Origin: Nonomuraea sp. PA05 | GTDB taxonomy: Bacteria; Actinomycetota; Actinomycetes; Streptosporangiales; Streptosporangiaceae | Reading direction: 5' to 3' | DNA: 64,000 bases | Assembly: GCF_008086045.1 (NCBI RefSeq) | Contig: NZ_VSEY01000038.1 | Span: forward strand, 1-64,000 | Shown here: positions 17,479 through 26,177 of the stretch, one piece after another | How positions within the stretch are numbered: the stretch's first letter is position 1 | Layout of the letters: each line of letters starts with the position of its first letter | Notes under the pieces: generated by a model | Database searches by the model: none | What the model saw: only the letters and a program-made list of their open reading frames with translations | Told to the model about the DNA's origin: nothing | Position numbers and translations under genes: made by a program

Positions 17479-17562
17479 GATCACCTCCGTTGACGTTCAT
17501 TCTGCCTCAATCACCTAACGGCCGCTGCTGCGTCTTGTGATGGCCGTCACGTTGTGCTCTCA

Positions 17563-17597
17563 TGATACGCAGAAGCATCCAGTGTTTCACCGTATCA
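17563..17597. promoter_or_regulatory. Inverted repeat in the tetR-lcp intergenic region
   Basis: TGATACG (17563-17569) is mirrored by CGTATCA (17591-17597) with a 21-base spacer. It is the only clear dyad in the 17479-17638 gap and lies 42-76 bases before the lcp start, so it is the best candidate operator for the divergent TetR protein. No convincing -35/-10 pair could be assigned. Confidence 0.45.
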
Positions 17598-17638
17598 AGC
17601 ACGTGTTCTCGGGCCTCGAAAAAGGAGGAGGCGCAAGC

Positions 17639-18853
17639 ATGGGCGAACTCAGCAGGCGCAACATGTTGAAGGCGGGTGGAGCGCTGGGCGCTCTCGGTGC
17701 GCTGAGCATCGCGACCCCCGCACACGCGTGGACGTGGTCCCCCGCCGGCTCGGTCGCGGGCACGGGGGCCGGGCTCGACCCGCGATGGGTCTGGGACGAG
17801 CAGGCCGACCCCCTGGTGGCCTCGCTGCTCGACCGGGGCGACGTGCCCCGCGTCAACGAGCTGTTACGAACCTGGACCAGGAACGGCCAGCCGCTCCCCG
17901 CCGGACTTCCCACGGACCTGCGCGACTTCATGGAGGAGGCCAGGCAACTGCCGGCCTGGGCCGACCAGGGCAAGCTGGACCTCGCGGTCGAGTTCAACAA
18001 GAAGCGCGGGCTCTACCTCGGCGTCCTGTACGGGCTGGCCAGCGGCATGATGAGCACGGTCATCCCCAAGGAGGCGCGCGCGGTCTACTACTCCCAGGGC
18101 GGCGCGGACATGAAGGACCGCATCTCCAAGACCGCCAAGCTCGGCTACGACATCGGCTCGACCAACGCCTACCGCCCCGACGGCGAGATGATCGTGACCT
18201 GCGTCAAGACCCGGCTGGTGCACGCCGCGGTGCGGCACCTGCTGCCGCAGTCGCCGCACTGGCCGGACGTCGCCGACGAAGAGATCCCGATCAGCCAGCG
18301 CGACATGATGGTCACCTGGCACAGCCTGCCCACGACCGTCATGCAGAAGCTGGTCGCCTGGAAGGTGCCCATCCCCGCCTCCGAGTCGGCGGCGTTCCTG
18401 CACTCCTGGCAGGTGGGCGCGCACATGCTGGGCATCAAGGACGAGTACATCCCCGCGTCCTGGGCCGAGGCCAACAGCCAGGCCGCGCAGACGCTCACCC
18501 CGGTGCTGGCCGCCACGCCCGAGGGCATCAAGCTGGCCGACATCCTGCTCAACCTGGGCTCCTCGGTCGACGCCGGCATTCTCAGCAAGCCCATCCTCGG
18601 CGCGTTCACCCGCTTCATGCTCGGCGACCAGATCGCCGGCTGGCTGAAGATCCCGAGGGAGCCGGTCTGGGACCCGCTGCTCAGGCTCTCCTGGGGGCCG
18701 TTCGTCGCGGTCCGCGAGGGGCTGCTGCCCTTCCCGCTGGCGCCGGAGGCGTACTGGCTGTTCGACGAGTTCCTGCGCAAGGCGGCGCTGCTGTTCCTGT
18801 CGGAGGCCAAGCCGATCAGCATCGAGATCCCGCAGACCAACCGTCCGTCCTGA
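17639..18853 (+). CDS. lcp: Latex clearing protein (rubber oxygenase Lcp)
   Basis: The 404-residue protein from ATG 17639 (AAAGGAGGAGG, 7 bases upstream) has a Tat signal SRRNMLK with AHA cleavage near residue 30, so it is exported folded. The mature part is a DUF2236/Lcp-family b-type heme dioxygenase. It retains every residue known to matter in the Streptomyces sp. K30 enzyme, at the same spacing. The heme-ligand His is 195 (K30 His198, in KTRLVHAAVRH). Arg161, Lys164 and Thr165 correspond to Arg164, Lys167 and Thr168, and Glu145 corresponds to Glu148 (PKEARAVYYS). Lcp cleaves the double bonds of poly(cis-1,4-isoprene) with O2, giving oligo-isoprenoids with aldehyde and keto ends. A second paralog and an OxiAB-like hydroxylase follow. 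Confidence 0.96.
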   Translation: MGELSRRNMLKAGGALGALGALSIATPAHAWTWSPAGSVAGTGAGLDPRWVWDEQADPLVASLLDRGDVPRVNELLRTWTRNGQPLPAGLPTDLRDFMEEARQLPAWADQGKLDLAVEFNKKRGLYLGVLYGLASGMMSTVIPKEARAVYYSQGGADMKDRISKTAKLGYDIGSTNAYRPDGEMIVTCVKTRLVHAAVRHLLPQSPHWPDVADEEIPISQRDMMVTWHSLPTTVMQKLVAWKVPIPASESAAFLHSWQVGAHMLGIKDEYIPASWAEANSQAAQTLTPVLAATPEGIKLADILLNLGSSVDAGILSKPILGAFTRFMLGDQIAGWLKIPREPVWDPLLRLSWGPFVAVREGLLPFPLAPEAYWLFDEFLRKAALLFLSEAKPISIEIPQTNRPS

Positions 18854-18872
18854 CCGGTCCCGCGACCGGAAT

Positions 18873-18898
18873 CCCGGCCCGCGCGGGAGCGGGCCGGG
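18873..18898 (+). other. Strong stem-loop between the two lcp genes
   Basis: CCCGGCCCGC pairs perfectly with GCGGGCCGGG around a six-base loop, 20 bases after the first lcp stop and 80 bases before the second lcp start. It could be a terminator, an attenuator or an mRNA processing/stability element that makes the two paralogs differ in level. Confidence 0.55.
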
Positions 18899-18978
18899 AC
18901 CTGGCCGGATCCCGTCCGGCGGCAACCACCATCAGGCCGTTCATCGGCGTTGCAACAGGTCAGAAAGGAGTTCCGTCC

Positions 18979-20202
18979 ATGACGGAGCTGAGCAGGCGCA
19001 AGATGTTGATCTCGGGCGGCGCCCTCGGGGCGCTGGGAGCGCTGAGCATGGCGACCCCGGCGCACGCGCGCCCCCTGCTGGAGTGGACGTGGGCGCCGAG
19101 CGGTTCCATCGCGGGATCGGGGGCCGGTGCCGACCCGCGGTGGGTGTGGGACGAGGAGGCCGACCAGCTCCTCGCCTCGCTGCTCGACCGCGGCGCCATC
19201 CCCGAGGTCAACCGTCTGCTGTGGAACTGGACGCGCAACGACCAGCCGTTACCCGACGGGCTGCCGGCCGATCTGCGTGACTTCATGGAGCGGGCCCGCC
19301 AGGTCCCGTCGTGGGCCGACCCGGCCAAGCTGGAGGTCGCGGCCACGTTCAACAAGTCCCGAGGCATCTATCTGAACCTGTGCAACGGGGTGGGCGGCGG
19401 CATGCTGGCCACGGCCATCCCCAACGAGGCCCGCTCCGTCTACTACTCCAAGGGCGGCGCGGACATGGAGGACCGCGTCGCCAAGACGAGCATCTTCGGC
19501 TTCGCCGTCGGAGCCCTGGACGCCTACCGGCCGGGCGGTTCCGTCGTCGTCGAGTGCGTCAAGACCCGGCTGGTGCACGCCGCGGTGCGGCACCTGCTGC
19601 AGCAGTCGCCGCACTGGGGCGGCGACATCCCCATCAGCCAGGAGGACATGCTGGTCACCTGGCACACGCTGCCGACCTTCGCGATGCGCAAGCTGCTGGA
19701 GTGGCGGGTCCCGATGAAGCCCGCCGAGACCGAGGCGTACCTGCACGTGTGGCAGGTGACCGCGCACCTGCTCGGCATCAGGGACGAGTACATCCCCGCC
19801 ACCTGGGACGCCGCCTACGCCCAGTCGGACCAGATCCTGCCGAGGAACATGGGCCCGACCCCCGAGGGCGTCAAGCTGACGGACATCCTGCTGAGCCAGC
19901 TCGCCGAGCAGACCAGCCCGGCCAGCATCAGCCGTCCCCTGTGCAACGCCCTGGCCCGCTACCTGGTCGGCGACCAGGTGGCCGACTGGGACGGCATCAA
20001 GCGCGAGCCGATCTGGGACCCGTTGATCAAGGCCGTCTGGCCGAAGCTGGTCAGGTTCCGCGAAGGGCTCATCCCGCTGCCGCTGGTGCCCGAGACCGCC
20101 TGGGTCATCGACGAGGCCGTACGGCAGTACATCCTGTTCTTCCTCACGAAGGGCCAGGAGACCAAGATCGAGATCCCGACGATCAACCGACCGGAATCAT
20201 GA
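18979..20202 (+). CDS. lcp: Second, divergent Lcp-family rubber oxygenase
   Basis: The 407-residue product (AAAGGAG, 8 bases before ATG 18979) also has a Tat signal (SRRKMLI, AHA near residue 30) and the Lcp fold. The Lcp active-site set is conserved (Glu150, Arg166, Lys169, Thr170, heme His200, all with K30 spacing). Several segments nearly invariant in typical Lcp are altered: GLYLGVLYGLASGMMST becomes GIYLNLCNGVGGGMLAT, and GYDIGSTNAY becomes GFAVGALDAY. It is therefore probably an active heme oxygenase with changed substrate channel or product length, the likely result of duplication and divergence. Its stop overlaps the next start (ATGA). Confidence 0.93.
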   Translation: MTELSRRKMLISGGALGALGALSMATPAHARPLLEWTWAPSGSIAGSGAGADPRWVWDEEADQLLASLLDRGAIPEVNRLLWNWTRNDQPLPDGLPADLRDFMERARQVPSWADPAKLEVAATFNKSRGIYLNLCNGVGGGMLATAIPNEARSVYYSKGGADMEDRVAKTSIFGFAVGALDAYRPGGSVVVECVKTRLVHAAVRHLLQQSPHWGGDIPISQEDMLVTWHTLPTFAMRKLLEWRVPMKPAETEAYLHVWQVTAHLLGIRDEYIPATWDAAYAQSDQILPRNMGPTPEGVKLTDILLSQLAEQTSPASISRPLCNALARYLVGDQVADWDGIKREPIWDPLIKAVWPKLVRFREGLIPLPLVPETAWVIDEAVRQYILFFLTKGQETKIEIPTINRPES

Positions 20203-22496
20203 CCGGTCCGCACGACGGCGTGCTGAGCGAGCCGGTCGGGCGGCGGCGGTTCCTCGGGTACGTGCTGGCGGCGCCCACGCTGGTGGCCGCCGCCGAGCTG
20301 TCGCCGCCCGCCCCGTCCGGCGACCTGCGGTTGCCCTCGCCGGAGCTCACGGAGCTGATCGACCTCAACGACGTCATGACGGCGGCGGCGCTGCCCACCT
20401 CCGGCCTCATCTCGGTCGAGGTCGGCAGCGACGGCACGGTGTCGTTCGCGCTGCCGAGGGCCGAGGTGGGGCAGGGCATCACCACCTCGACGGCCATGCT
20501 GATCGCCGAGGAGCTGGCCGTCCCGCTGGACCGGGTGCGCGTCACGCTCGCCGACGCCCGTCCCGAGCTGCTGTTCAACCAGCTCACCGGCGCCTCGAAC
20601 ACCACCATCTCCACCTACACGCCGATCCGGGTGGCGGCCGCCGTCGCCCGGCTCCGGCTGCTGGAGGCCGCGGCGGCCGAGCTGGGCTCGCCGGTCGGCG
20701 AGCTGAAGCTGGCCGCCGGCGTGATCAGCGACCGGTCGGGCGGCAGCCTCGGCATCGGCGAGCTCGCCGGGAAGGCCGCGAGCAACCGGACCACGCGGGT
20801 GTCCGTGACGCTGGCGGCGCGCGAGAGCTTCACCGTCATCGGCAGGCCGCACAACCGGGTGGACGCGCTGGCCGCGGTGACCGGGCGCAAGAAGTTCACC
20901 ATGGACCTCGACGTCCCGGACGCCAAGCCGACGATGGTGTGCCGCCCGCCGACCATCAACGGCAAGGTCGGCTCGGTCGCCAACCTCGCCGAGGTGCGCG
21001 CCATGCCGGGCGTCACCGACGCCGTGGTGATCTCCACCGGGGTGGCGGTCCGCGCCGAGACGTTCGGCCAGTGCATCGACGCCGTGCGCGCGCTCGAGGT
21101 GACGTGGAAGCCCGGCACCGCGGCGGGCAAGTCCGACGAGAGCGTGCTGCGCGCGTTGCAGGCCGCCGAGCTGCCCCTCGGCCTCAGGCCGCCGACGCCG
21201 GTCGTCGAGGGCGCGTTCACGTTCTACTTCCGCGGCAACAGCGCGCTGGAGCCGAACTGCGCCATCGCCGACGTGCGGGCCGACCGCGCCGAGATCTGGT
21301 CGGCGCTGAAGTCGCCGATCGTCGCCCAGCAGAGCATCGCCGCCAAGCTCGGCCTGCCGGTGGGCAAGGTCACCGTGCACGTCACCGAGGGCGGCGGCTC
21401 GTTCGGCCGCAAGCTCTTCTTCGACGCCGCGCTGGAGGCCGCCGAGGTGTCGAGGAAGGTCGGCAAGCCCGTCAAGCTCATGTGGCACCGCGCCGACGAC
21501 GCCCGCCAGGGCCGCGCCCACCCGATGGCCACCTCCCGGGTGCGCGTCTCCTACCTCGGCGGCACCGTGCTCAGCTACAAGCAGCGGCACACCAGCGTCT
21601 CCACCGACCTCGGCCACGGGCTCGGCGAGATCTTCACCGCCCTGGCGGCACGGCTCCCCGTGGGCGACGTCGGCTTCTCGCAGACGTTCTTCCACCTCAG
21701 CCAGGCGATGTCGTACGACTTCGGCGCCAGCAGCCAGCTCCTGGCCGAGACGGACAAGAGCTTCAACACCGGCAGCATGCGCAACGTCTACTCACCCGAC
21801 GTCACCTGCGCCCGCGAGCTGATCGTCGACCAGCTCGCCGCCAGGATGGGCAAGGACCCCTACCGGTTCCGGCACGACTTCCTGCGCGACGCCCGTTCAC
21901 GGGCGGTGCTGGCGAAGGTCGCCGAGGCCGGCGCGTGGGGACGGGCGATGCAGCCGGGCACCGCGCAGGGCATCGCCTTCCACGCCGAGTACAAGTCGGT
22001 GAGCGCCGCGCTGGTGGAGATCGACTGCCGGTCAGGGACGGTCAACCGGCCCATTCGCGACGGCGTGACCGGGCCACGCGTCACCAAGGTCGTCTTCGCG
22101 GTGGACCCCGGCCTCGCCGTCAACCCGCGCGGCCTGGAGGCGCAGATGATGGGCGGCATCTCGGACGGCATCGCGCTGGCCCTGACCTCCAGCCTGCACC
22201 TGCGCGACGGCTACTTCCTGGAGGCGAGCTGGGACAACTACTTCTACACCCGGCAGTGGAACACCCCGCTCGACCTGCGGATCATCATCATGCCCGCCAC
22301 CTCCGACGAGCCCGGCGGCGCGGGCGAGCTGGCCGTCGCCTCCTCGATGGCGGCCGTGGCCTGCGCGTACGGCCGCGCGACCGGGACGATGCCCACCAGC
22401 TTCCCGATCAACCACGGCACGCTCTCCTTCACCCCCAAGCCCACCGTCCCGCCCGTACCGCCGTCCCCGACCGACGGCCTCGACCACGCTCGCTGA
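20199..22496 (+). CDS. Exported molybdenum hydroxylase large subunit (OxiB/IorB-like)
   Basis: The 765-residue protein starts inside the lcp2 stop (ATGA) and begins with a Tat signal (GRRRFLGYVLAAP), so the cofactor-loaded enzyme is exported. It belongs to the isoquinoline 1-oxidoreductase beta-subunit branch of the xanthine oxidase family. It contains two MoCo-binding halves with GGGSFGRKLFFDAALEA and the PGGAGELAVA segment carrying the catalytic Glu. Linkage of lcp with oxiAB is known from Streptomyces sp. K30. The likely job is oxidation of Lcp-derived oligo-isoprenoid aldehydes to acids outside the cytoplasm, together with the 2Fe-2S subunit encoded next. Confidence 0.92.
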   Translation: MTGPHDGVLSEPVGRRRFLGYVLAAPTLVAAAELSPPAPSGDLRLPSPELTELIDLNDVMTAAALPTSGLISVEVGSDGTVSFALPRAEVGQGITTSTAMLIAEELAVPLDRVRVTLADARPELLFNQLTGASNTTISTYTPIRVAAAVARLRLLEAAAAELGSPVGELKLAAGVISDRSGGSLGIGELAGKAASNRTTRVSVTLAARESFTVIGRPHNRVDALAAVTGRKKFTMDLDVPDAKPTMVCRPPTINGKVGSVANLAEVRAMPGVTDAVVISTGVAVRAETFGQCIDAVRALEVTWKPGTAAGKSDESVLRALQAAELPLGLRPPTPVVEGAFTFYFRGNSALEPNCAIADVRADRAEIWSALKSPIVAQQSIAAKLGLPVGKVTVHVTEGGGSFGRKLFFDAALEAAEVSRKVGKPVKLMWHRADDARQGRAHPMATSRVRVSYLGGTVLSYKQRHTSVSTDLGHGLGEIFTALAARLPVGDVGFSQTFFHLSQAMSYDFGASSQLLAETDKSFNTGSMRNVYSPDVTCARELIVDQLAARMGKDPYRFRHDFLRDARSRAVLAKVAEAGAWGRAMQPGTAQGIAFHAEYKSVSAALVEIDCRSGTVNRPIRDGVTGPRVTKVVFAVDPGLAVNPRGLEAQMMGGISDGIALALTSSLHLRDGYFLEASWDNYFYTRQWNTPLDLRIIIMPATSDEPGGAGELAVASSMAAVACAYGRATGTMPTSFPINHGTLSFTPKPTVPPVPPSPTDGLDHAR

Positions 22497-22511
22497 GCCG
22501 AGGAGACCCGA

Positions 22512-22988
22512 GTGCCCGAACACACCTTCCGCGTCAACGGCGAGCAGGTCACCGTGAACGTCGCCGACGACGTGCGCCTGCTGTGGGTGCTGCGCGACGT
22601 GCTGCGCATCACCGGGCCGAAGTACGGCTGTGGCATCAACGTGTGCAAGGCCTGCACCAGCCACCTCAACGGCAAAGCGGTCAACCCGTGCGCGATCCCC
22701 GTCAAGGATCTCCAGCCGGACGACGAGGTCACCACCATCGAGGGGCTGGCGGCCACGGCCGGCACGGAGCTGCACCCCATGCAGCAGGCCTGGCTCGACC
22801 ACGACGTCGCCCAGTGCGGCTACTGCCAGCCCGGCCAGATCATGGCCGCGGTGGCGCTGGTCAACCGGGTCGCCGCCGAGGGCCGTGCCATCACCGACGA
22901 CGACCTCGACGGCATCCGCAACATCTGCCGGTGCGGCACCTACTTCCGCATCAGGGAGGCGATCAGGGCAGGCGCCCGGAACATGTGA
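22512..22988 (+). CDS. 2Fe-2S subunit of the molybdenum hydroxylase (OxiA/IorA-like)
   Basis: GTG 22512 follows GGAGACCCGA. The 158-residue protein has the plant-type 2Fe-2S ligands in KYGCGINVCKACTSHLNG with a later NPC. The second 2Fe-2S set is in QCGYCQPGQ and ICRCGTYFRIREA, as in all small subunits of the xanthine oxidase family. It has no signal peptide of its own, so it is presumably carried through the Tat system bound to the large subunit. No FAD subunit gene is present, matching two-subunit enzymes that pass electrons to an external acceptor. Confidence 0.94.
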   Translation: MPEHTFRVNGEQVTVNVADDVRLLWVLRDVLRITGPKYGCGINVCKACTSHLNGKAVNPCAIPVKDLQPDDEVTTIEGLAATAGTELHPMQQAWLDHDVAQCGYCQPGQIMAAVALVNRVAAEGRAITDDDLDGIRNICRCGTYFRIREAIRAGARNM

Positions 22989-23027
22989 GAAGGCGTGCCC
23001 CCTTTCGTGATCCGGGGGCACGCCTTC
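22989..23027. terminator. Bidirectional terminator between hydroxylase and acyl-CoA dehydrogenase genes
   Basis: GAAGGCGTGCCCCC (22989-23002) pairs perfectly over 14 bases with GGGGGCACGCCTTC (23014-23027) around an 11-base loop, right after the hydroxylase stop and just before the end of the convergent gene. Confidence 0.85.
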
Positions 23028-23035
23028 ACCGTTTC

Positions 23036-24190
23036 TCAGAGCCCGTACGTCTTGCCGATGATGTCGCGCTGGATCTCGCTCGTGCCGCCGTAGACGGTGG
23101 AGACGACCGTGGAGCGCAGCAGCCGTTCCATGCCGTACTCCGTGGCGTAGCCGTAGCCGCCCATCATCTGCATGCCGTCCAGCGCCATCGCCTTGGCCAC
23201 CTCCGTGGCCTTCAGCTTGGCCATCGACGCCTCGCGCGGCAGCATCCGCGCCGGGTCGGCGTCGATCCGCCGCGCCACGTCGTGCACCAGCAGCCTGGTG
23301 CACTCCAGCTCGGTGGCGTGGTCGGCGAGCCGGTGCCGCAGCGCCTGGAAGCTGCCGACCGGGCGGCCGAACTGCGTGCGCTCCCGCGCGTACGAGACCG
23401 TGTCGTCGAACGCCCTGCGCGCGGTGCCCAGCATCAGCCCGGCCAGGATCATCCGCTCCAGGTTCAGCCCCGCCATGAGCTGGCGCCAGGCGTGGTCGAC
23501 CTGGCCGACCACCGCGTCGTCCGGCAGGAAGCAGTCGGTGAAGTAGAGGTCGTTGACCTCCTTGCCGCCCATCGTCTCGATGCCGTGGATCTCCAGCCCC
23601 TCGACGCCGGCCGGCACGGAGAACATGGTGAGCCCGTCGTGCCGGTCACCGGCCGCGGACGTGCGCGCGACGAGCAGGATGTGCTCGGCGATGTGCGCGT
23701 TGGAGCACCACGTCTTCTGGCCGTTGACCACCCAGCCGCCGTCCCGCCGCTCGGCCTTGCACGTCAGCGCGGCGACGTCGGAGCCGGCGCCGGGCTCCGA
23801 CATCGACACCGCCAGCACCCCGCCGCGCAGGAAGTCGCCCAGCACGCGGCTCTTCTGCTCCTCGCCGCCGAACTTCTCGTAGGAGGCGGCGGTGATCGCG
23901 GACGTGGCGAAACCGCCGATCGGGACCTGCCAGTAGGCGGTGGTCTCCAGGAACAGCAGCAGGTCCACCATGCCCTGGCCGGCGCCGCCGTACTGCTCGG
24001 GCACGGAGACGCCCAGCCAGCCGAGCTCGGCCATCTTCCCGTACAGCTCCGCGTTGTGCGGCTCGGCGCCGCCGTCGGTCAGCTTCAGCCACTGCTCGCG
24101 GGTGCCCGCCTCGCGCCGGCAGAAGTCCTCGATCGCGGCGACGAAGTCGCGCCGCTCGTCGGTCAGCGCCTCATTCTGGGTCAAGATCAT
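23036..24190 (-). CDS. Acyl-CoA dehydrogenase
   Basis: The 384-residue flavoenzyme shows the family signature SMSEPGAGSDVAAL, the FAD/substrate segment ERTQFGRPVGSFQALRH and the C-terminal VYGGTSEIQRDIIGKTYGL. The Glu that acts as base in medium-chain enzymes (EGTSQIQR) is Gly here, as in many actinobacterial FadE proteins where the base sits elsewhere or in a partner subunit. Its start overlaps the stop of the acyl-CoA ligase gene (ATGA), so activation and first beta-oxidation step are translationally coupled. In this context it would act on isoprenoid acyl-CoAs. Confidence 0.93.
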   Translation of the reverse strand: MILTQNEALTDERRDFVAAIEDFCRREAGTREQWLKLTDGGAEPHNAELYGKMAELGWLGVSVPEQYGGAGQGMVDLLLFLETTAYWQVPIGGFATSAITAASYEKFGGEEQKSRVLGDFLRGGVLAVSMSEPGAGSDVAALTCKAERRDGGWVVNGQKTWCSNAHIAEHILLVARTSAAGDRHDGLTMFSVPAGVEGLEIHGIETMGGKEVNDLYFTDCFLPDDAVVGQVDHAWRQLMAGLNLERMILAGLMLGTARRAFDDTVSYARERTQFGRPVGSFQALRHRLADHATELECTRLLVHDVARRIDADPARMLPREASMAKLKATEVAKAMALDGMQMMGGYGYATEYGMERLLRSTVVSTVYGGTSEIQRDIIGKTYGL

Positions 24191-26004
24191 GAGCCTTTCG
24201 CATAGAGTTCCTCGATCACCTCGGCGTAGCGCCGCTCGATCACCCGCCGCCGCAGCTTCAGCGAAGGCGTCAGCTCCCCGCTCGCCGGGCTCCACGCGTG
24301 GTCCAGCACCCGGAACGCCTTGACCTGCTCGGGCCGCGACAGCGCCGCGTTCGCCCGCTCGACGGCGGCCGTCACCTCTTCCAGCACGCGCGGCTCGGCC
24401 GCCAGCTCCTTCAGCCCGGCGGCTCCCAGGCCCTGGGCGGCGGCCCAGGCGGGCGCGGCCTCCTCGTCCAGCATCAGCAGCGCCGTCAGGTACGGCCGCC
24501 GATCGCCCACCACGACCGCGTACCCGATCAGCGGGTGCGCCCGCAGGAGCGACTCCACCGCGCTCGGCGCGATGTTCTTGCCGCTCGACGTGATGATCAT
24601 CTCCTTCTTGCGGTCGGTGATCCGCAGCAGCCCGTCCTCGTCGAGGCCGCCGATGTCGCCGGTCGCCAGCCAGCCGTCCTCGTCCACGACCGGCTGGATC
24701 CCCCCGTTCGGCTGGAGGTAGCCCAGGAACACCAGCGGGCCGCGCACCAGCACCTCGCCGTCGTCGGCGAGCCTGATCTCCATCCCCGGCATGGGCAGGC
24801 CGACCGTGCCGGCCCGGTAGTGGTGGGTGAAGGTGCTGGTGGCCGCGCCCGTCGTCTCGCTGAGCCCCCACACCTCCATGATCGTCATGCCCAGGCTGCC
24901 GAAGAACTCCAGCACCTGCGCCGGGATGGGCGCGGCGCCGCTGCCCAGCCGGACCGCCTCCGCCAGCCCGATCCGCTCCCGCAACGGGCGCAGCACCAGC
25001 CGGTCGGCCCGCTCCAGCGCCTCGGCCAGCTCGCCGGGCAGGCCGGCGCCGGTGGCGCGGATCCGGTACGCCTCGGCGGCCAGCTCGCGCGCCTGCCCGA
25101 CCGCCTCGGCCTGAGGGCCGTCCAGGGCGGACAGCGCGTGCTGCAGCCCGGCCGCGAACTTCTCCCACACGCGCGGCACGCCGAAGAACGCCTGCGGGCG
25201 GACCTCGTTCAGCGTGGCGAGCAGGCGGGTGGAGTCGACGCAGATCGTCACGTGGCCCGCCGCGTAGAGCGGCAGGTAGATGCCGAGCACCCGCTCGGCG
25301 ATGTGGGCCAGCGGCAGGTACGCGACCGTCCTGGGGTGCGCGGGGACCGGCTGGACCAGCTCCTGGAGGGCGCACTGGTAGAGCACGTTGCGGTGGGACA
25401 GCACCACGCCCTTCGGGTCGCCCGTCGTGCCCGAGGTGTAGATCATCGTCACCGGGTCGTCCTGGCTCGCCACGACGTCCTCTGCGGCGTCCGCCGGTTC
25501 GCCGGGCCCCGTCGCGAGCAGGTCGGCGTAACGCGTGTGCGTGCCGTCCGCCCCTGCGGCGTCGTCCGCGTGCTCCACCACGACCACGCCCTTCAAGGCG
25601 GGCATGTCCGCCAGCGCCGCCTCCCAGCGCGCCAGCTCGGCGGGGCCTTCCAGCACCACCACGCCGGCCCCGCTGTGCACCGCGACCTGCCGGATCTGCT
25701 CGGCCGTCAGCGTCGCGTACGTCGTGCACGGGACCGCGCCCAGCTCGACCGCCGCCAGATCCACGATCCAGTGCTCGGGGCGGCTCGACATGCCGATCAG
25801 CATCCGCTCGCCGCGCCGCAGCCCCAGCGCCCGCAGCCCGTCCGCCGCGGCCAGCACGTCGTCGCGCAGCTCCCGCCACGTCCAGGTGCGCCCGTCGGCG
25901 CCGGTCAGCGCGGGCCGGTCGCCGTGCTCGGCGGCGTTGCGCCGCAGCAGCTCCGGCACCGTGTGCGCCCCTAGAGCCGCGCGCACGTCCTCCTCGGTCA
26001 CCAT
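24187..26004 (-). CDS. Long-chain acyl-CoA ligase (AMP-forming, FadD-like)
   Basis: ATG 26004 is chosen because GGGAG precedes it by 7 bases and homology starts here; an upstream ATG at 26040 lacks support. The 605-residue adenylating enzyme has the P-loop-like TMIYTSGTTGDPKGVVLSH, the WGLSETTGA adenine motif and the GDIGGLDEDGLLRITDRKK hinge. It converts a carboxylic acid, ATP and CoA to acyl-CoA. Its partner gene for acyl-CoA dehydrogenase overlaps downstream. A strong promoter with an internal palindrome lies upstream, next to a divergent double-TetR gene that probably regulates it. Confidence 0.94.
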   Translation of the reverse strand: MVTEEDVRAALGAHTVPELLRRNAAEHGDRPALTGADGRTWTWRELRDDVLAAADGLRALGLRRGERMLIGMSSRPEHWIVDLAAVELGAVPCTTYATLTAEQIRQVAVHSGAGVVVLEGPAELARWEAALADMPALKGVVVVEHADDAAGADGTHTRYADLLATGPGEPADAAEDVVASQDDPVTMIYTSGTTGDPKGVVLSHRNVLYQCALQELVQPVPAHPRTVAYLPLAHIAERVLGIYLPLYAAGHVTICVDSTRLLATLNEVRPQAFFGVPRVWEKFAAGLQHALSALDGPQAEAVGQARELAAEAYRIRATGAGLPGELAEALERADRLVLRPLRERIGLAEAVRLGSGAAPIPAQVLEFFGSLGMTIMEVWGLSETTGAATSTFTHHYRAGTVGLPMPGMEIRLADDGEVLVRGPLVFLGYLQPNGGIQPVVDEDGWLATGDIGGLDEDGLLRITDRKKEMIITSSGKNIAPSAVESLLRAHPLIGYAVVVGDRRPYLTALLMLDEEAAPAWAAAQGLGAAGLKELAAEPRVLEEVTAAVERANAALSRPEQVKAFRVLDHAWSPASGELTPSLKLRRRVIERRYAEVIEELYAKGS

Positions 26005-26039
26005 CGAACGCTCCCTTCGCTGGGCATTGGGCGTCTCCA

Positions 26040-26068
26040 TCAGAACCCGAACATCGTTCTACTGTCAA
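26040..26068 (-). promoter_or_regulatory. Promoter of the acyl-CoA ligase operon with internal operator
   Basis: On the minus strand a perfect TTGACA (26063-26068) is followed 17 bases later by TTCTGA (26040-26045). The spacer holds the palindrome GAACATCGTTC (26049-26059), a classic place for repressor binding. Confidence 0.55.
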
Positions 26069-26111
26069 TACGCCCGAATCACGACTTACTTATCTACGAG
26101 TTCGCCCAGCT

Positions 26112-26133
26112 CGAAGCTTCGTTTCAGCGAAAC
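26112..26133. promoter_or_regulatory. Paired palindromes in the ligase-TetR divergent region
   Basis: CGAAGCTTCG (26112-26121, perfect) abuts GTTTCAGCGAAAC (26121-26133, five-base arms). They lie between the divergent promoters and could be operators for the double-TetR protein encoded at 26178. Confidence 0.45.
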
Positions 26134-26143
26134 AGATAACGAT

Positions 26144-26171
26144 TTGTGGATCACCGCGCGCCCGCTACACT
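26144..26171 (+). promoter_or_regulatory. Promoter of the double-TetR gene, probably leaderless
   Basis: TTGTGG (26144-26149) and TACACT (26166-26171) are 16 bases apart. The -10 element ends six bases before the ATG at 26178 and no Shine-Dalgarno is present, the signature of leaderless transcripts common in actinomycetes. Confidence 0.5.
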
Positions 26172-26177
26172 CTCCCC

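Noticed and set aside
17537..17638. Upstream in-frame start at 17537 for the first lcp gene
   Set aside because: It would put 34 extra residues before the Tat motif and skip the strong AAAGGAGGAGG site that precedes ATG 17639.
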